Below, piece after piece: positions 8,680 through 17,934 of a stretch of DNA of 64,000 nt. Each line of letters begins with the position of its first letter. Positions within the stretch are counted from its first letter, which is position 1. Origin of the DNA: DATKOF01 sp035524795 (GTDB lineage Bacteria > Pseudomonadota > Gammaproteobacteria > Burkholderiales > SG8-41). The position numbers and the translations under genes are program-made. Below the pieces are notes generated by a model that was not told the origin of the DNA, did not search any database, and saw only the letters and a list, made by a program, of their open reading frames with translations. The stretch covers positions 1-64,000 of the forward strand of contig DATKOF010000021.1 of the NCBI GenBank assembly GCA_035524795.1. The letters are read 5' to 3'.

Positions 8680-9705
8680 GTGAAAACTTCCGATTTCGAT
8701 TACGAACTGCCGTCGGAATTGATCGCGCAGCATCCGGCGCGCGAACGCGGCGCCAGCCGGCTGCTGCATCTCGACGGCAGCAGCGGCGCATTCGAGGACC
8801 GGATGTTTCGCGATTTGCCCGAACTGGTGACACCGGGCGACGTGCTGGTGCTCAACGATACGCGTGTGATCAAGGCGCGCCTGCTCGGCCGCAAGGCGAG
8901 CGGCGGACAGGTCGAAGCGCTGATCGAGCGTGTGCTCGACCGCGACCGCGCGCTGGCCCAGCTGCGCGCGAGCAAATCGCCGCGCGCCGGCAGCATGCTC
9001 GAATTCGAAGGCGCGTCAGCTGAAGTGCTCGGCCGGCGCGGCGAATTTTTCGAACTGCGTTTTGCCGGCTGCGACGACGTGTTCGCGCTGCTCGAACGCA
9101 TCGGCGGCACGCCGCTGCCGCCGTATATCGCGCATGCGCCGGACGCCGGCGACGAGGAGCGCTACCAGACCGTCTATGCGAAAACGGCGGGCGCGGTCGC
9201 GGCGCCGACCGCCGGCCTGCATTTCGATGACACGATGCTTGCCGCGTTGCGTGCGCGCGGAGTCGCTGTCGCCTCGCTCACTCTGCACGTCGGCGCCGGC
9301 ACCTTCCAGCCGGTGCGCGTCGAGAATCCTGTCGAACACCGGATGTACGCCGAGCGATATTCGATTCCGCAGGCGACGGTGGCTGCAATCGCCGCCGCGT
9401 GCGCGGCGGGCCATCGCGTGCTCGCGGTCGGCACCACCAGCCTGCGCGCGCTGGAATCGGCGGCGGCGGACGGCGAATTGCGTGCCGGCGCCGGCGAGAC
9501 GCGATTGTTCATCACGCCCGGCCACCGTTTCCGCATCGTTGACCGCCTGCTGACCAATTTTCACCTGCCGCGCTCAACGCTGCTGATGCTGGTGTCGGCG
9601 TTCGGCGGCATGGATAATGTGCGCCGCGCTTACCGGCATGCGATCGGGCAGCGCTACCGCTTTTTCAGTTACGGCGATGCGATGCTGATCGAACGTCGAT
9701 CATGA
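8680..9705 (+). CDS. queA: S-adenosylmethionine:tRNA ribosyltransferase-isomerase
   Basis: QueA transfers and rearranges the ribosyl moiety of SAM onto preQ1 at the wobble base of Asp, Asn, His and Tyr tRNAs, giving epoxyqueuosine. Typical blocks include DFDYELPSELIAQHP, VLVLNDTRVIKARLLGRK, PTAGLHFDD and TNFHLPRSTLLMLVSAF. With GTG 8680 the protein starts MKTSDFDYELP, the same spacing as E. coli QueA (MRVTDFSFELP); ATG 8671 would add three residues and overlaps the TATAAT box. There is no Shine-Dalgarno sequence before either start. The gene overlaps tgt by four bases and acts just after it in queuosine synthesis. Confidence 0.94.
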   Translation: MKTSDFDYELPSELIAQHPARERGASRLLHLDGSSGAFEDRMFRDLPELVTPGDVLVLNDTRVIKARLLGRKASGGQVEALIERVLDRDRALAQLRASKSPRAGSMLEFEGASAEVLGRRGEFFELRFAGCDDVFALLERIGGTPLPPYIAHAPDAGDEERYQTVYAKTAGAVAAPTAGLHFDDTMLAALRARGVAVASLTLHVGAGTFQPVRVENPVEHRMYAERYSIPQATVAAIAAACAAGHRVLAVGTTSLRALESAAADGELRAGAGETRLFITPGHRFRIVDRLLTNFHLPRSTLLMLVSAFGGMDNVRRAYRHAIGQRYRFFSYGDAMLIERRS

Positions 9706-10802
9706 AATTCCAGTTGCTGCATCAGGACAACGCCGCGCGCTGCGCCACGCTGACGCTTGCGCACGGCGTGGTCGACACGCCGGCGTTCATGCCGGTCGGC
9801 ACTTACGGCACGGTCAAGGCGATGACGCCGGCCGAGCTCGAACAGATCGGTTTTCAGATCGTGCTCGGCAATGCGTTCCATTTATGGCTGCGACCGGGAC
9901 TCGACGTGATCGCCGCGCACGGCGGGCTGCACCGCTTCATGGGCTGGCAACGGCCGATCCTGACCGACTCCGGCGGCTTCCAGGTGTTCAGCCTCGGCGA
10001 ATTGCGCAAGATCAGCGAGGAGGGCGCGCGCTTCCAGTCGCCGGTCAACGGCGATCCGTGCCTGCTGACGCCGGAAGAGTCGATGCGCATCCAGCGCGTG
10101 CTGAACAGCGACATCGCGATGGTGTTCGACGAATGCACGCCGTATCCGGCCGAACACGCGGCGGCGCGCGACTCGATGGAACTGAGCCTGCGCTGGGCGG
10201 AGCGTTCGAAGCGCGCATTCGAAAACAGTCCCAACGCGCTGTTCGGCATCGTGCAGGGCGGCATGTACGAGGACCTGCGCGACCGTTCGCTGCGCGGGCT
10301 GGCCGACATCGGCTTCGACGGCTATGCGATCGGCGGGCTGTCGGTCGGCGAGCCGAAGCAGGACATGCAGCGCATACTCGCGCACACCGCGCCGCAACTG
10401 CCCGCCGACCGGCCGCGCTATCTGATGGGGGTCGGCACGCCGGAAGACATCGTCGCCGCGGTCGCCGCCGGCATCGACATGTTCGATTGCGTGCTGCCGA
10501 CGCGCAACGCGCGCAACGGCTGGCTGTTCACGCGTCACGGCGACATCAAGCTGCGCAACGCACAGTATCGCGACGACGTCCGTCCGCCCGACGAAGATTG
10601 CGGCTGTCATACCTGCCGCCATTTCAGCCGCGCCTATCTGCACCACCTGCAGAAAGCCAATGAAATCCTCGGCGCGCGGCTCAATACCTGGCACAACCTC
10701 CATTATTTCGAGGAATTGATGCGCGGGCTGCGCGCGGCGATCGCCGCCGGCCAGCTCGCCGATTTTGCCGCCGAATTCCGGCGCCTGCGCGCGGCCGCGT
10801 GA
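9702..10802 (+). CDS. tgt: tRNA-guanine transglycosylase
   Basis: Tgt exchanges guanine 34 for preQ1 in GUN-anticodon tRNAs. The 366-residue TIM-barrel enzyme shows TDSGGFQVFSLG with the substrate-binding Asp, the nucleophile region DMFDCVLPTRNARNG, GGLSVGEPK, and the zinc ligands CGCHTC (Cys 300, 302, 305) with a later His in RLNTWHNL. The start overlaps the queA stop (ATGA). The order queA-tgt-yajC-secD-secF matches the widely conserved gammaproteobacterial and betaproteobacterial operon. Confidence 0.97.
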   Translation: MKFQLLHQDNAARCATLTLAHGVVDTPAFMPVGTYGTVKAMTPAELEQIGFQIVLGNAFHLWLRPGLDVIAAHGGLHRFMGWQRPILTDSGGFQVFSLGELRKISEEGARFQSPVNGDPCLLTPEESMRIQRVLNSDIAMVFDECTPYPAEHAAARDSMELSLRWAERSKRAFENSPNALFGIVQGGMYEDLRDRSLRGLADIGFDGYAIGGLSVGEPKQDMQRILAHTAPQLPADRPRYLMGVGTPEDIVAAVAAGIDMFDCVLPTRNARNGWLFTRHGDIKLRNAQYRDDVRPPDEDCGCHTCRHFSRAYLHHLQKANEILGARLNTWHNLHYFEELMRGLRAAIAAGQLADFAAEFRRLRAAA

Positions 10803-10832
10803 TAGAATGCAGCCCTTTTTCAGGAGGAAGTC

Positions 10833-11168
10833 GTGTTGATCGGTGAAGCTTGGGCGCAGGCTGCGGCGCCTGCGCAGTCCCCGCAGGGGTTCGACCTGAT
10901 GGCGTTTCTGCCGCTGGTCTTCCTGATGGTGGTGTTTTATTTCATCCTGATCCGCCCGCAGATGAAGCGCAACAAGGAGCACAAGGTGATGCTCGACGCG
11001 CTGCAGAAGGGCGACGAGATCGTCGCCGCCGGCGGTCTGGTCGGCCGCGTGACACGGCTCGATGAAAACTACATCACGATGCAGATCGCGAACAATGTCG
11101 AAGTCCGCGTGCAACGCCCTTCGCTGCAACTGGTGCTGCCCAAAGGCACCATCAAGAACATCGAGTAA
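10833..11168 (+). CDS. yajC: SecDF-YajC translocase accessory subunit YajC
   Basis: A small single-span inner-membrane protein that associates with SecDF and SecYEG. After a short N-terminus it has one hydrophobic helix (FLPLVFLMVVFYFILI), then the hallmark RPQMKRNKEHKVMLDALQKGDEIVAAGGLVGRV. The GTG start at 10833 is preceded by a very strong AGGAGGAAG at 10822-10830. Length 111 residues is normal. SecD follows after 85 bp. Confidence 0.95.
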   Translation: MLIGEAWAQAAAPAQSPQGFDLMAFLPLVFLMVVFYFILIRPQMKRNKEHKVMLDALQKGDEIVAAGGLVGRVTRLDENYITMQIANNVEVRVQRPSLQLVLPKGTIKNIE

Positions 11169-11253
11169 TTGGTGATTGGCAATTAGTAATTGGTAAAACC
11201 GCCGGCTTCGAATTCACTAATCACAAATAACGAATCCCGAATCGCGTTTTCAG

Positions 11254-13137
11254 ATGAACCGCTATCCCTTCTGGCTCAACGCACTGGTCGCGCTGGCGCT
11301 GCTGGTCGGCGTGGTCTATACGCTGCCCAATTTCTACGGCGAGGCGCCGGCGGTGCAGGTTTCCTCGGCGCAGACGGCGCAGGCGGCGGACAGCGCGCTG
11401 CAGAGGCGCGTCGAAAGCGCGTTGCAGGGTTCCGGCATTGCGTATGACGGCGCGTTTTTCGATGCCAGCGGCGTCAAGGTGCGCTTCGAAAACACCGACA
11501 CCCAGCTCAAGGCCAAGGACCTGCTGCAGCAACAGCTCGGCGACGATTACGTGGTCGCGCTGAATCTGCTGTCGCGCAGCCCGGACTGGATGACCGCGAT
11601 CGGCGCGCTGCCGATGTACCTCGGCCTCGACCTGCGCGGCGGCGTGCATTTCCTGCTGCAGGTCGACATGGACGCCGCGCTGGAGAAGAAACTCGACGGG
11701 CTGAGCGGCTATGTGCGGGGCGATCTGCGCGACAAGCGCATTATCTACAGCGGCATCGCGCGTGAAGGCCAGGTCCTGATCATCAAGTTCGAGGACCGTG
11801 CGATGCGCGACAAGGCGCTTGCCGAGATCGGCAACGTGGCGCCCGAGCTCGACACGCAGACGCGCGACGACGGGGGCGAATTCAGGATCGAGGCGACGTT
11901 GAAGCCGCAGGAACAGACGCGCGCGCGCGACCTCGCGCTGCAGCAGAACATCACGACGCTGCGCAACCGCGTCAACGAACTGGGCGTCGCCGAGCCGATC
12001 ATCCAGCAGCAGGGCGCCGACCGCATCGTCGTCCAGCTGCCCGGTGTGCAGGACACGGCGCGCGCCAAGGACATCCTCGGACGCACCGCGACGCTCGAGG
12101 TGCGGATGGTCGAGGCGCACACCGAGTCCGATGCGCGCGACTATGATCCGCAGAAGATCGACGAGGCGATGAAGGGCAACGTGCCGTTCGGCACCGAGCT
12201 GTTCATCGAGCACGACCGCGGCCGCAGCCAGCCGCTGCTGCTGTCCAAGAATGTGGTGCTGACCGGCGAACGCTTCACCAACGCGCAGCCTGGTTTCGAT
12301 GCGCAGACCCAGCAGCCGATCGTCAGCATCGACCTCGACGGACAGGGCGCGCGCATCATGCGCGACACCACGCGCGACGCGGTCAAGCGGCGGATGGCGA
12401 TCCTGCTGATCGACAAGGGCAAGGCCGAAGTGATCACCGCGCCGGTGATCCAGTCCGAGCTGGGCGGCCGCTTCCAGATCACCGGCAGCCGCACCGCGCG
12501 CGAGGCGAACGACCTCGCGCTGCTGATCCGCGCCGGCGCGCTGGCGGCGCCGATGCAGATCGTCGAAGAGCGCACCGTCGGCCCCAGCCTCGGCAAGGAG
12601 AACATCCAGATCGGTTTCCATTCGACCTGGATCGGCTTCACCGCGGTCGCGCTGTTCATGATCGCCTATTACGCGGTGTTCGGCGTGATTTCGATCCTGG
12701 CGCTGGCGTCCAACCTGCTGTTCCTGGTCGCGCTGCTGTCGATGCTGCAGGCGACGCTGACCTTGCCCGGAATGGCCGGCATCGCATTGACGCTCGGCAT
12801 GGCGATCGACGCCAACGTGCTGATCAACGAACGCATCCGCGAGGAACTGCGCAACGGCACCACGCCGCAGGCCGCGATCAACGCCGGCTATGAACGCGCG
12901 TGGGGCACGATCTTCGACTCCAACGTGACGACGCTGATCGCCGGTCTCGCGCTGTTCGCGTTCGGCTCCGGTCCGGTCAAGGGCTTCGCGGTCGTGCTGT
13001 GCCTCGGCATCCTGACCTCGATCTTCAGCGCGGTCGTGGTATCGCGCGCGCTGGTCAATCTTTACTACGGCGGACGCCGCCGGCTCGATCACGTCGCGAT
13101 CGGCCAGGTATGGCGGCCGGCCGGCGGCAAGGCATGA
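11254..13137 (+). CDS. secD: Protein translocase subunit SecD
   Basis: SecD uses the proton motive force with SecF to complete protein export. The 627-residue protein has an N-terminal helix (FWLNALVALALLVGVVYTLP), the conserved LGLDLRGGVHFLLQVD, a large periplasmic P1 region, and a C-terminal RND-like five-helix bundle with GMAIDANVLINERIREEL. The 85-bp gap after yajC contains short A+T-rich direct repeats of ATTGG/AATTAG type and no terminator. No strong ribosome site precedes the ATG, but homology begins directly there. Confidence 0.96.
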   Translation: MNRYPFWLNALVALALLVGVVYTLPNFYGEAPAVQVSSAQTAQAADSALQRRVESALQGSGIAYDGAFFDASGVKVRFENTDTQLKAKDLLQQQLGDDYVVALNLLSRSPDWMTAIGALPMYLGLDLRGGVHFLLQVDMDAALEKKLDGLSGYVRGDLRDKRIIYSGIAREGQVLIIKFEDRAMRDKALAEIGNVAPELDTQTRDDGGEFRIEATLKPQEQTRARDLALQQNITTLRNRVNELGVAEPIIQQQGADRIVVQLPGVQDTARAKDILGRTATLEVRMVEAHTESDARDYDPQKIDEAMKGNVPFGTELFIEHDRGRSQPLLLSKNVVLTGERFTNAQPGFDAQTQQPIVSIDLDGQGARIMRDTTRDAVKRRMAILLIDKGKAEVITAPVIQSELGGRFQITGSRTAREANDLALLIRAGALAAPMQIVEERTVGPSLGKENIQIGFHSTWIGFTAVALFMIAYYAVFGVISILALASNLLFLVALLSMLQATLTLPGMAGIALTLGMAIDANVLINERIREELRNGTTPQAAINAGYERAWGTIFDSNVTTLIAGLALFAFGSGPVKGFAVVLCLGILTSIFSAVVVSRALVNLYYGGRRRLDHVAIGQVWRPAGGKA

Positions 13138-13145
13138 GGTAAACG

Positions 13146-14081
13146 ATGGAATTCTTCCGCATCAAACGCGACATCCCGTTCATGCGCCACGCGCTGGTGT
13201 TCAACGTGATTTCGATCATCACGTTCCTGGTTGCGGTCGGCTCGCTGGCGACCAAGGGGCTCAATTTCGGCGTCGATTTCACCGGCGGCACGGTGATGGA
13301 AGTGCAGTATTCGCAGCCGGCGGATCTCGACCGCATTCGTGCGACGGTGACGCGGCTCGGTTTCGCCGATGCCAGCGTGCAGAATTTCGGCACCGCGAAG
13401 GACGTGCTGCTGCGGCTGCCGGCCAAGGCCGGTCTGAGCAGCGCGCAGCTGTCGGAGCAGATAATGGACGAACTGCACAAGGACGATCCGGCGGCCCAGA
13501 AGCAGCGCGTCGAATTCGTCGGGCCGCAGGTCGGACGCGAGCTGTTCGCGAACGGCGCGCTGGCGCTGCTGTTCGTGTCGCTCGGCATCGTCGTCTATCT
13601 GTGGCTGCGCTTCGAATGGAAGTTCGGCGTCGCCGCGATCGTCGCCAACCTGCACGACGTGGTGATCATCCTCGGCTGCTTTTCGATCTTCCAGTGGGAG
13701 TTTTCACTGACGGTGCTGGCCGCGGTGCTCGCAATCCTCGGCTATTCGGTCAACGAATCGGTCGTCGTGTTCGACCGGATCCGCGAAAATTTCCGCAACC
13801 GCAAATTCCGCGGCGCGCCGGTGCCGCAAGTCATCGACAACGCGATCACGCGCACCATGTCGCGCACCATCATCACCCACGGCTGCACGCAGCTGATGGT
13901 GACCTCGATGCTGACCTTCGGCGGCGCGACGCTGCATTATTTCGCGCTGGCGCTGACGATCGGCATCCTGTTCGGCATCTATTCGTCGGTGCTGGTGGCG
14001 AGCCCGATCGTGATGTGGCTTGGCGTGTCGCGCGAAGACCTGGTCAAGGCCGAGGTCAAGCGCGAAGCCGGCGCCGTCTAG
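13146..14081 (+). CDS. secF: Protein translocase subunit SecF
   Basis: The 311-residue partner of SecD. NFGVDFTGGTVMEVQYSQP follows the first helix, and YSVNESVVVFDRIRENFR plus TMSRTIITHGCTQLMVTSMLTFGG form the conserved membrane core. A GAGGTAA ribosome site precedes ATG 13146, 8 bp after secD. A DedA-family gene follows at once and is likely on the same transcript. Confidence 0.96.
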   Translation: MEFFRIKRDIPFMRHALVFNVISIITFLVAVGSLATKGLNFGVDFTGGTVMEVQYSQPADLDRIRATVTRLGFADASVQNFGTAKDVLLRLPAKAGLSSAQLSEQIMDELHKDDPAAQKQRVEFVGPQVGRELFANGALALLFVSLGIVVYLWLRFEWKFGVAAIVANLHDVVIILGCFSIFQWEFSLTVLAAVLAILGYSVNESVVVFDRIRENFRNRKFRGAPVPQVIDNAITRTMSRTIITHGCTQLMVTSMLTFGGATLHYFALALTIGILFGIYSSVLVASPIVMWLGVSREDLVKAEVKREAGAV

Positions 14082-14084
14082 GCC

Positions 14085-14729
14085 GTGGAGTTGTTCGGCG
14101 CGCTGGCCGATTTCGTCCTACATCTCGACCAGCATCTGCAGTTCGCCGCGCAGCATTACGGCGCGTGGATCTACCTGATCCTGTTCCTGATCGTGTTCTG
14201 CGAGACCGGGCTGGTGGTGACGCCGTTCCTGCCCGGCGATTCGCTGCTGTTCGTCGCCGGCGCGCTGGCCGCGAGCGGCCTGTTCTATGTGCACAGCCTG
14301 TTCGCGCTGCTGGTGCTTGCCGCATTCGGCGGCGACAACACCAATTACTGGATCGGCCGCTGGCTCGGCCCGCGCGTGTTCCACTATCCGCGGTCGCGCC
14401 TGTTCAATCCGGCATACCTCGAGCGCGCCCATCGTTTCTACGAGAAGTACGGAGGCAGGGTCGTGCTGTTCGCGCGCTTCCTGCCGGTGCTGCGCACCTT
14501 TGCGCCGTTCGTCGCCGGCGTCGGCCGCATGCACTATGCGTACTTCCTGTTCTACAGCTTCGCCGGCGGCGTGTTCTGGATCGGCGGTTTCGTGTTCGGC
14601 GGCTACTATTTCGGCAAGATTCCGGTGGTCCGCGACAATCTGACCGCGCTGGTGCTCGGCATCATCGCGCTGTCGCTACTGCCGGCCGTAATCGAATTCG
14701 CGCGGCACAGGCTGCGCGCGCGCGACTAG
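14085..14729 (+). CDS. DedA-family membrane protein
   Basis: A 214-residue polytopic protein of the DedA/SNARE-associated superfamily, members of which act in envelope homeostasis and phospholipid or undecaprenyl-phosphate flipping. Typical features are FCETGLVVTPFLPGDSLLFVAGALAA, a re-entrant GGDNTNYWIGRWLG, the FYEKYGGRVVLFARFLPVLRTFAPFVAG block with essential Arg residues, and two C-terminal helices. The GTG start lies 3 bp after the secF stop. It converges with purB, the two coding regions overlapping by four bases at 14726-14729 with no terminator between them. Confidence 0.88.
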   Translation: MELFGALADFVLHLDQHLQFAAQHYGAWIYLILFLIVFCETGLVVTPFLPGDSLLFVAGALAASGLFYVHSLFALLVLAAFGGDNTNYWIGRWLGPRVFHYPRSRLFNPAYLERAHRFYEKYGGRVVLFARFLPVLRTFAPFVAGVGRMHYAYFLFYSFAGGVFWIGGFVFGGYYFGKIPVVRDNLTALVLGIIALSLLPAVIEFARHRLRARD

Positions 14730-16093
14730 ATTCGGGCCGCCAGCTCCGCCGCCTTGCCGATGTAGGCGGCCGGCGTCAGCGCAAGCAGGCGTTTTTTCTC
14801 GGCGTCCGGTATCGCCAGCGTCGCGATGAATGCGTGCAGCGTCTCGCGCGTGATGCCTTTGCCGCGCGTCAGATCCTTCAATTGTTCGTAGGCGCCGGCG
14901 ACGCCATAACGCCGCATCACGGTCTGGATCGGTTCGGCCAGCACTTCCCAGCTGGCGTCGAGGTCGGCCGCCAGCCGGCCGCGGTCGGCGTCGAGCTTGG
15001 CGATCCCCTTCAGGCAGGAGTCCCACGCCACCAGCGTGTGGCCGAGCGCGACGCCCATATTGCGCAGTACCGTCGAATCGGTCAGGTCGCGCTGCCAGCG
15101 CGACAGCGGCAGCTTGTCGCTGAGGTGCCGCAGCAGCGCGTTGGCGACGCCGAGGTTGCCCTCGGCGTTTTCGAAATCGATCGGGTTGACTTTGTGCGGC
15201 ATCGTCGACGAGCCGACTTCGCCGGCCCTGGTTTTCTGCCGGAAGTAGCCGAGCGAGATATAGCTCCAGGCATCGCGGCACCAGTCGATCAGTATCGTGT
15301 TGGCGCGCGCGTAGGCATCGAACAGCTCGGCCAGCGCGTCGTGCGGCTCAATCTGCGTCGTGTACGGGTTGAATTCGAGGCCGAGCGTCTCGACGAAAGC
15401 GCGCGCGAAGCGCTCCCAGTCCAGATCGGGACAGGCGGCGAGGTGCGCGCTGTAATTGCCGACCGCGCCGTTGGCCTTGCCGGGCAGCCGCACCGCCATC
15501 AGCCGGTCGCGCGCGCGGCGCAGCCGCGCGACGACATTCGCGATCTCCTTGCCGAGCGTGGTCGGACTTGCCGGCTGGCCGTGGGTGCGCGCCAGCATCG
15601 CCGCATCGGCCAGCGCGTGCGCCAGCACGGCGAGCCGGTCGATGATCGCATCGAGCGCCGGCTGCATCACCTGCGCGCGCGAATCCTGCAGCATCAGCGC
15701 GTGGCACAGGTTGTTGATGTCTTCCGAGGTGCACGCAAAGTGGACGAATTCGGCGGTAGCGGCGACCTCGGCGTTGCCGGCCAGCCTTTCCTTCAGGAAA
15801 TATTCGATTGCCTTGACGTCGTGATTGGTGCGCGTCTCGATGGTCTTGACCGCCGCGCCGTCGGCTTCCGAGAAGCCGCCAACCAGCGCGTCGAGTTGCG
15901 CGACAGTGGTGGCGGAAAACGGCGGGATTTCGGGAAGCGCCGGCTCGCGCGCCAGCGCCTTCAGCCATTCGATTTCGAGGCGCACGCGATAGCGGATCAG
16001 CGCAAACTCGCTGAAAAATCCGCGCAGCGCGGCGGTTTTCTCATGGTAGCGCCCATCCAGCGGGGACAAGGCTGTGAGAGAAGAAAGCGCCAT
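14726..16093 (-). CDS. purB: Adenylosuccinate lyase
   Basis: PurB cleaves SAICAR and adenylosuccinate in purine synthesis. The 455-residue sequence starts MALSSLTALSPLDGRYHEKTAAL, aligning with E. coli MELSSLTAVSPVDGRY. It contains THGQPASPTTLGKE and the signature SSTMPHKVNPIDFENAEGN with the catalytic Ser loop. An in-frame ATG at 16120 would add nine residues without similarity, so I keep 16093. No neighbour is functionally linked. Confidence 0.95.
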   Translation of the reverse strand: MALSSLTALSPLDGRYHEKTAALRGFFSEFALIRYRVRLEIEWLKALAREPALPEIPPFSATTVAQLDALVGGFSEADGAAVKTIETRTNHDVKAIEYFLKERLAGNAEVAATAEFVHFACTSEDINNLCHALMLQDSRAQVMQPALDAIIDRLAVLAHALADAAMLARTHGQPASPTTLGKEIANVVARLRRARDRLMAVRLPGKANGAVGNYSAHLAACPDLDWERFARAFVETLGLEFNPYTTQIEPHDALAELFDAYARANTILIDWCRDAWSYISLGYFRQKTRAGEVGSSTMPHKVNPIDFENAEGNLGVANALLRHLSDKLPLSRWQRDLTDSTVLRNMGVALGHTLVAWDSCLKGIAKLDADRGRLAADLDASWEVLAEPIQTVMRRYGVAGAYEQLKDLTRGKGITRETLHAFIATLAIPDAEKKRLLALTPAAYIGKAAELAARI

Positions 16094-16182
16094 GGCGATA
16101 TGCGTTCGTAATTTTATCATACGCAGCGTCCCGGCGAATGCGCGCGGCCGTGGCCGTCGGAAAAGCGGCTGATCGCGAATGT

Positions 16183-16188
16183 TATAAT
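16183..16188 (+). promoter_or_regulatory. Candidate -10 box of the GST-like gene
   Basis: TATAAT lies 45 bp before the ATG at 16234. The hexamer 17 bp upstream (GAAAAG) is a weak -35. The position between the divergent purB and GST-like genes makes a promoter here likely. Confidence 0.4.
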
Positions 16189-16233
16189 CAGCAAAATAAT
16201 GCAACGTCAGAACGTGGATGAGGAATACAGCAG

Positions 16234-16845
16234 ATGAAGTTGATTGGAACGCCGACCAGTCCGTACACGCGCAAAGTGCGCATCGTGCTGGCGGAAAAAC
16301 GCATCGATTACGATTTCGCCGTTGATAATCCGCATACGGCGGAGACCCATGTCGCCGAATACAATCCGCTCGGCAAGGTGCCGGTGCTGGTGCTTGATGA
16401 TGCGACCACGCTGTTCGATTCACGCGTGATCGTCGAATACCTCGACAATGCAAGCCCGGTCAGTCGCCTGATTCCTGAGGATACCCGCCGTCGTATCCAG
16501 GTGCGGCGCTGGGAGGCGCTGGCCGACGGTTGCACCGACGCTGCGGTCGCCGCGGTCTATGAACAGCGGCGACCGGCTGACAGGCAGTCCGCCGATGTGA
16601 TCGCACGCCAGCAGGGCAAAGTGGGCCACGCGTTGAAGGCGATGGCCGAGGACCTCGGCGACAAGGCATGGTGCGGCGGCGAACAGTACACGCTGGCGGA
16701 TATCGCGGTCGGCTGTACGCTGGGCTATCTGGATTTGCGTCTGTCGAATATCGGCTGGCGCAAGCTGTATCCGAACCTGGTCAGACTGGCCGACAAGCTG
16801 GCGCAACGACCGGCGTTCCCCGATACCGCGCCGCCGCAGTCCTGA
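16234..16845 (+). CDS. Glutathione S-transferase family protein (YibF-like)
   Basis: A 203-residue GST-fold protein. The N-terminal thioredoxin-like half begins MKLIGTPTSPYTRKVRIVLAEK, with the glutathione-contacting Ser in SPYTRK and PLGKVPVLVLDD and DSRVIVEYLD at the expected places. The C-terminal all-helical half includes YTLADIAVGCTLGYLDLR with the N-capping Asp. The best match in my memory is the YibF/GST-like group, whose substrate is unknown. It is convergent with mnmA, 12 bp apart. Confidence 0.85.
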   Translation: MKLIGTPTSPYTRKVRIVLAEKRIDYDFAVDNPHTAETHVAEYNPLGKVPVLVLDDATTLFDSRVIVEYLDNASPVSRLIPEDTRRRIQVRRWEALADGCTDAAVAAVYEQRRPADRQSADVIARQQGKVGHALKAMAEDLGDKAWCGGEQYTLADIAVGCTLGYLDLRLSNIGWRKLYPNLVRLADKLAQRPAFPDTAPPQS

Positions 16846-16857
16846 AGCCGGGCGGCG

Positions 16858-17934
16858 TCATTCGATGATGCCGCCGCCGAGGCAAACCCGGCTTTCGTAG
16901 AGCACGACCGATTGCCCGGGCGTGACCGCCCACTGCGGCGCGGCGAATTCCACCTCGCATCGTGTGTCCTCGACCCGGGCGATCGTGCATGGCGCGTCCT
17001 TCTGGCGATAGCGTGTCTTGGCGCCATAGACCCAGCGGCAATGCGGCGCCGCGCCGCTGATCCAGCTGAGATCGATCGCGGTCAACCGGCTGCGCAGCAG
17101 CGCCGGATCGTCATGCCCCTGCACCACGATCAGCCGGTTGCCGGGAAGATCCTTGGCGGCCACGTACCACGGCTCGCCGCCGCCGTCGCGGCGGCCGCCG
17201 ATGCCAAGTCCCTGACGCTGGCCGATGGTATGAAACATCAATCCGGTGTGACGGCCGATGACCTTGCCGTCGAGCGTCACGATATCGCCGGGATTGGCCG
17301 GCAGATAGCGGCTCAGAAATTCGCGGAATGGGCGCTCGCCGATGAAGCAGATGCCGGTCGAGTCCTTCTTATCGTGATTGGACAGCCCGGCGCGGCGCGC
17401 CAGCGCGCGCACCTCGCGTTTGTAAAGGGCGCCGAGCGGAAACAGCGTTTTCGCCAGTTGCGCCTGGTTCAGACGATAGAGGAAATAACTCTGGTCCTTG
17501 GCGTCGTCTTCGGCTTTCAGCAACTGGTGCAGTCCGTCGGTTTCGCGTATCTGCGCATAATGACCGGTCGCAATGCGCTCGGCCCCCAGACTGACCGCGT
17601 GATCGAGAAACGCGCGGAACTTGATTTCGGCGTTGCACAGCACGTCCGGATTCGGCGTGCGTCCGGCGCGATATTCGTGAAGAAACCCGTTGAATACGCG
17701 CTGCTTGTATTCAGCCGAGAAATTGACCGCCTCGAGATCGATGCCGATGCGGTCGGCGACCGCCGCCGCGTCGATCAGGTCCTGGCGCGAACTGCAGTAT
17801 TCGTCGTCATCGTCGTCTTCCCAGTTCTTCATGAATAGCCCGACGACGTCGAAGCCCTGTTCCTTCAGCAGCAGCGCGGCGACTGACGAATCGACGCCGC
17901 CCGACATGCCGACGATCACGCGCGGCTTTTTCAT
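16858..17934 (-). CDS. mnmA: tRNA-specific 2-thiouridylase
   Basis: MnmA installs the 2-thio group on uridine 34 of Lys, Glu and Gln tRNAs, taking sulfur from the Tus relay. The 358-residue enzyme has the PP-loop GMSGGVDSS at 9-17, the two catalytic cysteines in NPDVLCNAEIKF and GICFIGERPF, and the ATGHYAQ motif. Its ATG directly follows the stop codon of the NUDIX gene (TAG then ATG, zero gap on the minus strand), so the two form an operon, an arrangement seen in many betaproteobacteria and gammaproteobacteria. Confidence 0.96.
   Translation of the reverse strand: MKKPRVIVGMSGGVDSSVAALLLKEQGFDVVGLFMKNWEDDDDDEYCSSRQDLIDAAAVADRIGIDLEAVNFSAEYKQRVFNGFLHEYRAGRTPNPDVLCNAEIKFRAFLDHAVSLGAERIATGHYAQIRETDGLHQLLKAEDDAKDQSYFLYRLNQAQLAKTLFPLGALYKREVRALARRAGLSNHDKKDSTGICFIGERPFREFLSRYLPANPGDIVTLDGKVIGRHTGLMFHTIGQRQGLGIGGRRDGGGEPWYVAAKDLPGNRLIVVQGHDDPALLRSRLTAIDLSWISGAAPHCRWVYGAKTRYRQKDAPCTIARVEDTRCEVEFAAPQWAVTPGQSVVLYESRVCLGGGIIE

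Noticed and set aside
13601..16111. 836-codon open frame across secF, the DedA gene and purB
   Set aside because: It runs through three well-supported genes in other frames and has no family motifs; an effect of high G+C.
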